From: Magnetospirillum sp.
GTDB lineage: Bacteria; Pseudomonadota; Alphaproteobacteria; Rhodospirillales; Magnetospirillaceae
Length of the DNA stretch: 41,498 bases
Assembly (NCBI GenBank): GCA_016183945.1
Contig: JACPDP010000011.1
Span: 1 to 41,498, forward strand
Direction of reading: 5' to 3'
Shown: positions 1-7,228 of the stretch, piece after piece
How the letters are laid out: each line of letters begins with the position of its first letter
How positions within the stretch are numbered: position 1 is the stretch's first letter
Program-made: the position numbers and the translations under genes
Notes under the pieces: generated by a model
The model's database searches: none
What the model was told of the DNA's origin: nothing
Seen by the model: the letters and a program-made list of their open reading frames with translations, nothing else

Positions 1-78
1 ACCTACGAAGGCACCCACGACGTCCACGCCCTGATCCTGGGCCGGGCGATCACCGGGCTGAACGCCTTTTCGGGCTGA
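1..78 (+). CDS. gcdH: Glutaryl-CoA dehydrogenase, C-terminal end (partial)
   Basis: Only the last 25 codons are in the window, in frame 1, ending with TGA at 76-78. The visible peptide TYEGTHDVHALILGRAITGL followed by NAFSG matches the C-terminus of the acyl-CoA dehydrogenase superfamily, where YEGT is the catalytic-region signature. The HALILGRAxTG tail is characteristic of glutaryl-CoA dehydrogenase. That flavoenzyme oxidatively decarboxylates glutaryl-CoA to crotonyl-CoA in lysine and anaerobic benzoate degradation. The aromatic context (a benzoate-CoA-ligase-family gene at 21 kb) fits but is 20 kb away. Another short-chain acyl-CoA dehydrogenase is possible because most of the gene is outside the window. 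Confidence 0.8.
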   Translation, partial: TYEGTHDVHALILGRAITGLNAFSG

Positions 79-80
79 GC

Positions 81-115
81 AAAAAAAACCTCCCCCGGGG
101 CAAACCCGGGGGAGG
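81..115 (-). terminator. Rho-independent terminator for the minus strand
   Basis: An 11-bp perfect GC-rich stem (89-99 with 105-115, loop 100-104) is followed, when read on the minus strand, by eight T residues (88-81). This is a textbook intrinsic terminator for transcription coming from the acetyltransferase gene at 227-1198. On the plus strand the A-run precedes the stem, so it would not be an intrinsic terminator for the gene ending at 78. Confidence 0.75.
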
Positions 116-225
116 GCAGGGTGGGGGACCCAAGCGGAGCGCGGGAGAGGTGCCGGCGGAAAAACTCCCGCGCTTCGCTTGGGCCCCCTCCCCAACCCTC
201 CCCCGCCTGCGGCAGGGGAGGGGGA
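116..225. repeat. Nested palindromic intergenic repeat
   Basis: Two long arms face each other. The arm at about 129-147 (CCCAAGCGGAGCGCGGGAG) is the reverse complement, with one mismatch, of the arm at about 167-185. A second smaller hairpin of the CCCTCCCC/GGGGAGGG type sits at 196-222, with a 3-base loop and one mismatch. Together with the terminator at 81-115 the whole spacer folds into nested stems. This looks like a REP/BIME-like extragenic palindrome; no coding capacity is supported. Confidence 0.6.
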
Positions 226-226
226 G

Positions 227-1198
227 TCAGGTTGTCCGGGTGAAGCACAGCCGCTGCGACGGCGTGAAGCCGCAGCGGGCGAGGAAGCCCAACAGGCTGA
301 AGCCGTTCCAGGCCACCTGGGTCTGCACCTTTTCCACCCCCAGCGACGACAGGTTGGTCAGCAACTGCGACATCAGGGCGCGGCCGACGCTCTGGCGGGC
401 ATAGGCCGGGTCGACGCCCATGGTGTCGAGGATGGCGGTGGGCTCGGCGCGGCCGAACTCGCCGTAGTCGGTGCGCGCCATGACGAAGCCGGCAAACTGG
501 CCGTCGATCTCGGCCACCAGCGACACCCGGACGCCCGATTCCTTCACCACCTCGGCCACCTTGCGGCGGTAATAGGCGGAGCGGTCGCGGCCGGTCACCT
601 TGCGGTCGACGGCAACGATGAAGGGCGAATCGGACTCGGCCAGCGAGCGCACCGGGATGCGGTCGCGCGACAGTGCCGCGAAGTCGTCGCCCGAGGGGTC
701 GGAGTGGTTGCGTTCGCCGTGGCGGTCATGCTGCGGTTCGGGCATGTCGAACTCGATGGTGCCGGTGGTGCCGCGCTCCAGCACGATCCGCGGGGCCAAC
801 TGGAAGCCGGCGGCGGCGAAGAAGCGGATCAGGCTGTGCTCGCTCCAGTCGGCCTGAGTCACCATCTCGCGGACGCCGCGGGCGGCCATGGCGGCGTCCA
901 GCGATTGGATCAGCCGTCGCGCGCACCCATTGCCGCGGCGGTCGGGATCGACACCCAGGGCGTCCAGCACGCCCACCGGCCCGGACCCGCCGAACTCGCC
1001 GTCGAGGATGTGGGCGTAGACATATCCGGTCATCGCGGCGCCGTCGGTGTCGGCCAGGGTGACGAAGCTGCTCGGCTCGGCCGCCGCGGCAGCCAATCGC
1101 TTGGAATGGAAGCTCCGGCGCGCATAGCCGGTAAGACTGCGGTCGAGCTCGACCAAACGGTCAAGGTCGGCAGCAACGATGTCGCGAACGGTGGACAT
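227..1198 (-). CDS. Tandem GNAT-family N-acetyltransferase
   Basis: This 323-residue protein consists of two GNAT-like halves. The first half carries GVLDALGVDPDRRGNGCARR and the second AILDTMGVDPAYARQSVGRA, so both keep the beta4 strand plus acetyl-CoA-binding loop at equivalent places, about 150 residues apart. The first loop (RRGNGCA) is close to the canonical Q/RxxGxG/A; the second (ARQSVG) is degenerate, suggesting only one half binds acetyl-CoA. The start was placed at ATG 1198 because GAAGGAAC lies 8-10 bases upstream and the similarity begins there, although the frame stays open to 1264. It is divergent from the dehydrogenase at 1336 and ends at the terminator 81-115. The substrate cannot be read from the sequence. 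Confidence 0.75.
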   Translation of the reverse strand: MSTVRDIVAADLDRLVELDRSLTGYARRSFHSKRLAAAAAEPSSFVTLADTDGAAMTGYVYAHILDGEFGGSGPVGVLDALGVDPDRRGNGCARRLIQSLDAAMAARGVREMVTQADWSEHSLIRFFAAAGFQLAPRIVLERGTTGTIEFDMPEPQHDRHGERNHSDPSGDDFAALSRDRIPVRSLAESDSPFIVAVDRKVTGRDRSAYYRRKVAEVVKESGVRVSLVAEIDGQFAGFVMARTDYGEFGRAEPTAILDTMGVDPAYARQSVGRALMSQLLTNLSSLGVEKVQTQVAWNGFSLLGFLARCGFTPSQRLCFTRTT

Positions 1199-1244
1199 GG
1201 GCGTAACGTTCCTTCCCCTGCCTGTGGGTGGCTCCAGGCTAGCC

Positions 1245-1306
1245 TTGACGCCACACAAGCGCAAAGGTAACCTTCAAAGCGACAATTCGGTACGATAATA
1301 CCGATT
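1245..1306 (+). promoter_or_regulatory. Sigma70-type promoter with downstream palindrome (possible operator)
   Basis: TTGACG at 1245-1250 and TAACCT at 1268-1273 are separated by 17 bases, a good housekeeping-type promoter pointing at the dehydrogenase gene (start 1336). Just downstream, CGGTA (1288-1292) and TACCG (1299-1303) form an inverted repeat with a 6-base spacer, within ATTCGGTA...TACCGATT. Its place, right after the expected transcription start, would suit a repressor. The role is inferred from position alone. Confidence 0.45.
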
Positions 1307-1335
1307 AGGCACCAACGGTCAAGAGGGAGCAGATC

Positions 1336-2046
1336 ATGCAGTGGGATTTCCGGGGCCGGGTGGCGGTGGTGACCGGCGGAGTGCGCGGCATCGGCCGGGC
1401 GATCGCCGTCGGGCTGGCGGCCGGCGGCGCCGAGGTGCACGCGTTCGACCGCGACAATGCCGACGACCTGCCGTCCGAGGTCCGCTTCCACGCCGTCGAC
1501 GTCGCCGATTCGGCCAGTGTCGCCGCGGCCTTCGCTGCCATCGGCAAGCCGGTGACGCTGCTGGTCAACAATGCCGGCATCACCCGCGACCGCACGTTGG
1601 CGAAGATGAGCGACGACGAGTGGCGTTCGGTCATCGACGTCAACCTGACCGGCTCGTTCAACATGGTACGCGCCGCCGCGTCCGGCATGGTTCAGGCCGG
1701 TGGCGGGCGCATCGTCAATGTGGTGTCCATCAACGGCCTGCGCGGCAAGGTCGGGCAGGGCAACTACGCCGCCTCCAAGGCTGGCCTGATCGCGCTGACC
1801 AAGACGGCGGCCAAGGAACTCGGCGGCAAGGGGGTCACCGTCAATGCCGTGGCGCCTGGCATGGTGCTGACCGAGATGACGCTGAAGCTGGACCAGCAAT
1901 ACCGCGACAAGGCGCTGGCCGAAGCGGCCCTGACCATTCTGCCCGACACCTCGGACATCTCCAACGCCGTGCTGTTCCTGCTCTCCGATCTGGCCCGCTG
2001 CATCACCGGCGAAGTCGTCAAGGTTGATTCGGGCCAGTACATCTAA
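1336..2046 (+). CDS. Short-chain dehydrogenase/reductase (FabG/PhaB/BadH-like)
   Basis: A 236-residue classical SDR. The cofactor-binding motif TGGVRGIG is at 13-20, NNAG at 78-81, the structural Asn at 103 and the catalytic triad at Ser131, Tyr144 and Lys148 (YAASK). The C-terminal pattern is that of 3-oxoacyl-ACP/acetoacetyl-CoA reductases. The reaction is probably NAD(P)-dependent interconversion of a 3-oxoacyl and 3-hydroxyacyl thioester in the cytoplasm. Being close to a glutaryl-CoA dehydrogenase, a role in CoA-ester degradation (for example BadH-like) is possible but unproven. GAGGGAG lies 7-13 bases before the ATG. The gene has its own promoter and probably stands alone, because the next gene is convergent. 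Confidence 0.85.
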   Translation: MQWDFRGRVAVVTGGVRGIGRAIAVGLAAGGAEVHAFDRDNADDLPSEVRFHAVDVADSASVAAAFAAIGKPVTLLVNNAGITRDRTLAKMSDDEWRSVIDVNLTGSFNMVRAAASGMVQAGGGRIVNVVSINGLRGKVGQGNYAASKAGLIALTKTAAKELGGKGVTVNAVAPGMVLTEMTLKLDQQYRDKALAEAALTILPDTSDISNAVLFLLSDLARCITGEVVKVDSGQYI

Positions 2047-2077
2047 CAGATGGATAATTCGGAAGCGGGGGAGAGCC

Positions 2078-3415
2078 CTAGCCGAACTCCGTCTCCATCT
2101 GGCGTCGGAGCGACAGCGCTGCGTCGGCCTCGTCGAAAGCGACGTCGGCCTGGGTGAGGATCTGCCCGCTGGCGACGGCCCGGCGCAAGGTGACGCCATC
2201 GGTCAGGCCGATCGGCACCGCCCGCTGGGCCAGCGAGGCCGCGGCCGGCAGTACCTTGCCCCACACCATGTAGCCGCCTTCGCCGTCGAGCACCGTGCCG
2301 CTTTCGAGGTCGCGCTTGGCCACCGCCACCACGTCGGCCGAAAACGCCGACGGGCAGCCGGTCGGCCGGCCCAGGCAGGCCACCCAGGCCACCGACACCC
2401 CCAATTCCATGCCCATCAGATGATGTGGTCGCCACAGTGCGGCATAATCGCCGGAGGTATCGCTGATCAGTCCGTACTCCGAGAAGCACCGCGCGGCGTA
2501 GAGTGTGGGCGCCTTGAAGGTGACGAACACGCCGCAGCGCAGGTCGCCCACCACATGGCGGCCATCACGTTCTTCCGAGGACACCGCCTCGACCTGCCCC
2601 ATGGCCTCAAGCCGCCCACCGTCGAAACTGGGCTTCAACAGCCGGGGCAGATCATGGGTGCCGCAGGGCGGGAAGGCCAACCCATTGGAGGGTGGCTGCA
2701 GCCCGGTGGCGTTGCAGACGGCGGCCAGTTCGATGGCGGACTTGGTGCCGTCGATGATGGCGGTGAAGCGTCTGGGCGCCATTCCGGCCGCCTTGGCCCG
2801 CTCCGGCCCGATGCCGTAGTGCTGCCAGACGGTCTCCGGCGTGGCGGCATTGTAGCCCGGCAGGTATTTGGTCCCCTTGCCGGCGCAGGCCACCTCAAAG
2901 CCGGAGGTCCGGACCCAGTCCACCATATCGCAGATGATGGCCGGCTGATCGCCATAGGCCAGCGAGTAGACTACCCCCATTTCGGCGGCACGCCGGGCCA
3001 GCAGCGGGCCGGCCAGGACGTCGGCCTCCACCGTCACCATGATCACCGATACCCCGGCGGCGATGGCCGCCAGGGCGTGCCGGAGTCCGGCGCGGGCGTT
3101 GCCGGTGGTCTCGATGACCACATCGAGGCTGCCACCCTCGAACAGCGCGAGGGCATCGCCGGTCACCCAGGTGGCGCCCGCGCCGATGGCCTGGTCGAGC
3201 GAGCGTGCCACCGCCTTCAGGGGCGGCCAGCCGGCCAGCGCCAACGCCATGCTGGCCCGCTCGGGCGCGATGTCGGCCACCGCCGCGACATGCACCCCGG
3301 GGATGAAACGCGCCTGGGCCAAAAACATGGTTCCGAACTTGCCGGCGCCGATCAGGCCGACCCGCACCGTTCGGCCGTCGGCCGCCCGGGCCGCCAGGAG
3401 CGCGCTTAAATTCAC
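2078..3415 (-). CDS. NAD(P)-binding oxidoreductase with C-terminal SAF domain (homoserine dehydrogenase-like)
   Basis: A cytoplasmic protein of about 445 residues. It starts with a Rossmann fold (VRVGLIGAGKFGTMF, GxGxxG), continues with a homoserine-dehydrogenase-like central region (VVIETTGN, IIDGTKSAIELAAVCNATG), and ends with a SAF-type domain (about the last 80 residues, LDGEGGYMVWGKVLPA). This Rossmann-SAF architecture is common in proteobacterial proteins annotated as homoserine dehydrogenase or FlgA-like; the physiological substrate is not established. The start is set at GTG 3415 because AGGG lies about 8 bases upstream and the protein then begins VNLSALLAAR just before the Rossmann strand. 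Upstream ATGs at 3436 and 3466 are in frame but have poor ribosome sites. Confidence 0.7.
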   Translation of the reverse strand: MNLSALLAARAADGRTVRVGLIGAGKFGTMFLAQARFIPGVHVAAVADIAPERASMALALAGWPPLKAVARSLDQAIGAGATWVTGDALALFEGGSLDVVIETTGNARAGLRHALAAIAAGVSVIMVTVEADVLAGPLLARRAAEMGVVYSLAYGDQPAIICDMVDWVRTSGFEVACAGKGTKYLPGYNAATPETVWQHYGIGPERAKAAGMAPRRFTAIIDGTKSAIELAAVCNATGLQPPSNGLAFPPCGTHDLPRLLKPSFDGGRLEAMGQVEAVSSEERDGRHVVGDLRCGVFVTFKAPTLYAARCFSEYGLISDTSGDYAALWRPHHLMGMELGVSVAWVACLGRPTGCPSAFSADVVAVAKRDLESGTVLDGEGGYMVWGKVLPAAASLAQRAVPIGLTDGVTLRRAVASGQILTQADVAFDEADAALSLRRQMETEFG

Positions 3416-3645
3416 GGCATACACCCTAATCGGCATCACCACTGCCGTAGGGTATCCCCAAATCATTCCCTTGAAAACAGCGGCACCGGGCCGGGCCGCC
3501 GGTGTGGCTTGTCAATGGCCGCCCGGGGACCAACATCTAGGGTGCAGGGTTTTCTGGAAGGGTGGTTTGCCCGACGTTCCGCGCCTTTTGGCGCCCGACG
3601 AAGGGGGTCCCCGCGCGCAGTCGAAAGCGGGGAGGAGCAAAACGC
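3416..3645. other. Non-coding spacer upstream of the prkA operon
   Basis: No convincing gene is seen. It contains two small hairpins: CACCGG...CCGGTG near 3484-3505, and GCGCC-TTTT-GGCGC at 3581-3594. It should hold the control region of the prkA operon, but I could not identify a good sigma70 or sigma54 promoter; one TGG...TTTGC pair near 3555-3570 has spacing one base too long for sigma54. Confidence 0.4.
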
Positions 3646-3903
3646 ATGAGGTCAGGGATGTCGAAGGGCCTTGTTAACGACCATTTGGTATTATTGATGG
3701 GCAATCGCATAAGGCGAGAGGGCGATGCCATGTGGACTTCGGAGGTTGCCTCTTATCCTTCCGGCGGTCAGCCGGTTGGCTTGGGTGCCCCGCCTGACGG
3801 TGCAGAGGCCTTCGGCCCATCGGCTGGTGCCGATGAATTGTTCGCGCCGAGTCCGTACATGTCCCCCCAGGAACCTTTCGCCACGACCCTCGCGATGGAG
3901 TGA
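3646..3903 (+). CDS. Possible small protein preceding prkA
   Basis: An 85-codon frame runs from ATG 3646, preceded by a strong ribosome site (GGGGAGGAG, about 8 bases away), to TGA 3901-3903, three bases before the prkA ATG. An alternative start is ATG 3730 (57 residues, with GAGAGGG upstream). The peptide is rich in Gly, Pro, Ala and acidic residues towards its C-terminus and resembles no family I recognise. Tight linkage suggests co-translation with prkA or a leader peptide. The composition gives no strong proof of coding, so a non-coding leader is a real alternative. Confidence 0.35.
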   Translation: MRSGMSKGLVNDHLVLLMGNRIRREGDAMWTSEVASYPSGGQPVGLGAPPDGAEAFGPSAGADELFAPSPYMSPQEPFATTLAME

Positions 3904-3906
3904 CTG

Positions 3907-5853
3907 ATGTACGCCGCCGACGATATCTTCTCCCGTTACGCGCGCGCCTACGAGGGTCGCAAGGATGTCGAGATGACGCTCCTTGAGTATCTCGACGGCT
4001 GCCGCGACGACCCGATGCTCTATGCCTCCGCCGCCGAGCGGATGATCGCCGCCATCGGCGAGCCCGAGGTGGTGGATACCGCCAAGGACGTGCGGTTGTC
4101 GCGCGTCTTCATGAACCGTACCATCAAGATCTACCCGGCCTTTGCCGAGTTCTACGGCATGGAAGAGACGATCGAGCGCATCGTCGGCTACTTCCGCCAC
4201 GCCGCCCAAGGGCTGGAGGAGCGCAAGCAGATCCTCTACCTGCTCGGGCCGGTGGGCGGCGGCAAGTCGTCGCTGGCCGAGACCCTCAAGGCGTTGATGG
4301 AGAAGCACCCCATCTACGTGCTGAAGGCCGGCAAGGAAATCAGCCCGCTGCTGGAAAGCCCGCTCGGCCTGTTCGACCCGGTGACCATGGGGCCGGCGGT
4401 AGAGGACAAGTACCGCATTCCGGTCCGCCGGCTGCCCGGGCTGATGAGCCCGTGGGCGGTGAAGCGGCTGGACGAGTTCGGCGGTGACATCTCCAAGTTC
4501 AGGGTCGTCAAGGTCTACCCGTCGCGCCTCAAGCAGGTGGCGGTGTCAAAGTGCGAGCCGGGCGACGAGAACAACCAGGACATCTCGACCCTGGTGGGCA
4601 AGGTCGATATCCGCCGCCTGGAAGTGTTCAGCCAGAACGATCCCGACGCCTACAGCCACTCGGGCGGCCTCAACCGCTGCACCCAGGGGCTGCTGGAATT
4701 CGTCGAGATGTTCAAGGCGCCCATCAAGATGCTCCATCCGCTGCTGACGGCGACCCAGGAGGGCAACTACGTCGGCTCGGAGAACATCGGCGCCATGCCG
4801 TTCCAGGGCATCATCCTGGCACATTCCAACGAGGCCGAGTGGCAGACCTTCAAGAACAACCGCAACAACGAGGCCTTCATCGACCGCATCTGCGTCATCA
4901 AGGTGCCCTATTGCCTCCGGGTCGCCGAGGAGCGGCGCATCTACGACAAGCTGATCCAGAACTCCGAACTTTCCGCCGCCCCCTGCGCGCCCGGCACCAT
5001 GGAGATGCTGGCCCGCTTCTCGGTGCTGTCGCGCCTCAAGGAGCACGAGAACTCCAACCTGTATTCGAAGATGCGGGTCTACGACGGCGAGAACATCAAG
5101 GAGACCGATCCCAAGGCCAAGCCCATGCAGGAATACCGCGACGCCGCCGGCGTCGACGAGGGCATGGACGGCATCTCGACCCGCTTCGCCTTCAAGGTGC
5201 TGTCGTCGACCTTCAACTACGACAGCACCGAGGTTGGCGCCGACCCGGTGCACCTGATGTACGTGCTGGAACAGTCGATCCGCCGCGAGCAGTTCCCCGA
5301 GGACACCGAGAAGCGCTTCCTCGAATTCATCAAGGGCGAGCTGGCGCCGCGCTATGCCGAGTTCATCGGCAACGAGATCCAGAAGGCCTATCTGGAGAGC
5401 TATCACGACTACGGCCAGAACCTGTTCGACCGCTATGTCGACTACGCCGACGCCTGGATCGAGGATCAGGACTTCAAGGACCCCGATACCGGTCAGTTGC
5501 TCAACCGCGAGTTGCTGAACCAGGAGCTGTCGAAGATCGAGAAGCCGGCCGGCATCGCCAATCCCAAGGACTTCCGCAACGAGGTGGTCAAGTTCTCGTT
5601 GCGCTCGCGGGCGGCCCATGGCGGCAAGAACCCCTCCTGGACGTCCTACGAGAAGATCCGTGAGGTCATCGAGCGGCGCATGTTCAGCCAGGTCGAGGAC
5701 CTGCTGCCGGTGATCAGCTTCGGCTCGAAGAAGGACAATGAATCCGAGAAGAAGCACTCCGAGTTCGTCGATCGCATGATGGACCGCGGCTATACCGAAC
5801 GCCAGGTCCGTCGCCTGGTGGAGTGGTATATGCGGGTCAAGCAGGCGGGGTAA
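3907..5853 (+). CDS. prkA: PrkA/YeaG family serine protein kinase (AAA ATPase type)
   Basis: 648 residues, the normal family length (E. coli YeaG 644). The N-terminal PrkA AAA domain carries a Walker A motif GPVGGGKS at about 114-121, followed by a C-terminal region assigned to the kinase-like PrkA domain. Family members are cytoplasmic and are linked to nutrient-stress, nitrogen-starvation and sporulation responses; the AAA part may act as an ATP-driven protease or kinase. GGAG lies 7 bases before the ATG. It is the first recognised gene of a three-gene operon with the DUF444 and SpoVR genes, an arrangement conserved across proteobacteria. Identity is certain; the molecular activity in this organism is by homology only. 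Confidence 0.97.
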   Translation: MYAADDIFSRYARAYEGRKDVEMTLLEYLDGCRDDPMLYASAAERMIAAIGEPEVVDTAKDVRLSRVFMNRTIKIYPAFAEFYGMEETIERIVGYFRHAAQGLEERKQILYLLGPVGGGKSSLAETLKALMEKHPIYVLKAGKEISPLLESPLGLFDPVTMGPAVEDKYRIPVRRLPGLMSPWAVKRLDEFGGDISKFRVVKVYPSRLKQVAVSKCEPGDENNQDISTLVGKVDIRRLEVFSQNDPDAYSHSGGLNRCTQGLLEFVEMFKAPIKMLHPLLTATQEGNYVGSENIGAMPFQGIILAHSNEAEWQTFKNNRNNEAFIDRICVIKVPYCLRVAEERRIYDKLIQNSELSAAPCAPGTMEMLARFSVLSRLKEHENSNLYSKMRVYDGENIKETDPKAKPMQEYRDAAGVDEGMDGISTRFAFKVLSSTFNYDSTEVGADPVHLMYVLEQSIRREQFPEDTEKRFLEFIKGELAPRYAEFIGNEIQKAYLESYHDYGQNLFDRYVDYADAWIEDQDFKDPDTGQLLNRELLNQELSKIEKPAGIANPKDFRNEVVKFSLRSRAAHGGKNPSWTSYEKIREVIERRMFSQVEDLLPVISFGSKKDNESEKKHSEFVDRMMDRGYTERQVRRLVEWYMRVKQAG

Positions 5854-5867
5854 GGGGCAACTGCCCT

Positions 5868-5894
5868 CCCTCCCCCGCCTGCGGCGGGGGAGGG
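5868..5894. repeat. CCCTCCCC-type palindrome inside the prkA operon
   Basis: A perfect 12-bp stem (5868-5879 with 5883-5894, loop TGC) sits in the 64-base gap between prkA and the DUF444 gene. There is no T-run after it, so full termination is not expected. It may protect the upstream mRNA or set the ratio of PrkA to the downstream proteins. It belongs to the same family as copies near 209, 8795, 9405 and 32475. Confidence 0.7.
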
Positions 5895-5917
5895 GGTAAG
5901 GAAGGAGAGGAGATGCG

Positions 5918-7225
5918 ATGAACATCATCGACCGCCGCCTCAATCCCAAGGGCAAGAGCCTTGCCAACCGGCAACGCTTCCTCAGGCGCGCCCGCTCGCA
6001 GATCCTTCGGGCGGTGCGCGACGCGTCGGGCGAACGGTCGATCCAGGACATCGCCAACGGGGAGCGTATCTCCATCCCCATGGACGGCCTGCGCGAGCCG
6101 GGCTTCCGCCGCGCCTCCGAGGGCGGCGTGCGCGATCATGTGGTGCCGGGCAACAAGGAGTATGTCGAGGGTGACCTCATTCCGCGCCCGCCGGGCAGCG
6201 GCGGCGATGGCGGCGGCTCCGAGGGAAGCCCCGACGGCGAGGGCCAGGATGATTTCGTCTTCATCCTGTCCAAGGACGAGTTCCTCGACATCTTCCTCGA
6301 CGATCTGGAACTGCCCGATCTGGTGAAGAAGAACGTCCGCCAGTCCGAGTCGCACAGCCTGGCGCGGGCCGGCTATTCGGTGAGTGGCTCGCCGGCCAAT
6401 CTCAATCTGGTGCGCACCATGCGCAACTCGCTGTCGCGGCGCATCGCCCTGCGGCGGCCGCGGCCGGCCGACATCGCCGAGCTGGAAGAGGAAATCAGAG
6501 CGCTCGAAGAGTCGGGCGACGACCCCGAGCGGCTGTCCGAGCTGCGCCTCGAGTTCGACCTCCTGGTGTCGCGCTCCAGGCGGGTGCCCTACATCGACCC
6601 GCTCGACGTCCGCTACAACCGCTTCGAGGCGGTGCCCAAGCCCATCACCCGGGCGGTGATGTTCTGCCTGATGGACGTCTCGGGCTCGATGACCGAGCAC
6701 ATGAAGGACCTCGGCAAGCGCTTCTTCATGCTGCTCTACCTGTTCCTGACGCGGCGCTACCGCCACGTCGACATCGTCTTCATCCGCCACACCCACGAGG
6801 CGAGGGAGGTGGACGAGGAGACCTTCTTCTACTCCACCGAGACCGGCGGCACCGTGGTTTCGACGGCGCTGGCCGAGATGCAGCGGGTGATCGAGGAACG
6901 CTATTCGCCCGCCGACTGGAACATCTACGCCGCCCAGGCCTCGGACGGCGACAACACCGCGTCCGACAACGCCCAGGCGGCCGCCCTGCTCGAGGACGTC
7001 ATCCTGCCCATGTGCCAGTATTTCGCCTATATCGAGGTCGGGGCCGAATACAAGGACTGGCTGGGCCGCGAGACCGACCTGTGGCGCACCTACAAGACGG
7101 TGCTGAAGCCGGGCGGCAATCTTGCCATGCGCAAGGTACGGGTGCGCAGCCAGATTTTTCCCGTCTTCCGCGACCTCTTCGCAAAGGACCGCCACGCCGC
7201 AGCGGTTGGGTTGGGGGGGACCTGA
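5918..7225 (+). CDS. yeaH: YeaH/YhbH family protein (DUF444, von Willebrand A-like)
   Basis: 435 residues, full family length. The N-terminus (IDRRLNPKGKSLANRQRFLRR) is the conserved DUF444 start. A Gly/Ser-rich acidic linker lies near 90-110, and the C-terminal half contains a vWA-like metal site DVSGS (MIDAS, in FCLMDVSGSMTEH). YeaH proteins are encoded beside PrkA and SpoVR and are thought to act in the same starvation/stress pathway, probably as a MIDAS partner of the AAA protein PrkA, as in MoxR/vWA pairs; that pairing is inference. Start ATG 5918 has GGAGAGGAG 6-14 bases upstream. A palindrome separates it from prkA, while spoVR follows after 3 bases. Confidence 0.95.
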   Translation: MNIIDRRLNPKGKSLANRQRFLRRARSQILRAVRDASGERSIQDIANGERISIPMDGLREPGFRRASEGGVRDHVVPGNKEYVEGDLIPRPPGSGGDGGGSEGSPDGEGQDDFVFILSKDEFLDIFLDDLELPDLVKKNVRQSESHSLARAGYSVSGSPANLNLVRTMRNSLSRRIALRRPRPADIAELEEEIRALEESGDDPERLSELRLEFDLLVSRSRRVPYIDPLDVRYNRFEAVPKPITRAVMFCLMDVSGSMTEHMKDLGKRFFMLLYLFLTRRYRHVDIVFIRHTHEAREVDEETFFYSTETGGTVVSTALAEMQRVIEERYSPADWNIYAAQASDGDNTASDNAQAAALLEDVILPMCQYFAYIEVGAEYKDWLGRETDLWRTYKTVLKPGGNLAMRKVRVRSQIFPVFRDLFAKDRHAAAVGLGGT

Positions 7226-7228
7226 ACC

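Noticed and set aside
3553..3570. Sigma54 -24/-12 element upstream of prkA
   Set aside because: The GG to GC spacing is one base too long and the CAC part of the -24 box is missing.
3669..3700. TTGTTA...TATTAT as a promoter for prkA
   Set aside because: The spacer is about 12 bases, too short for sigma70; no confident promoter was assigned.
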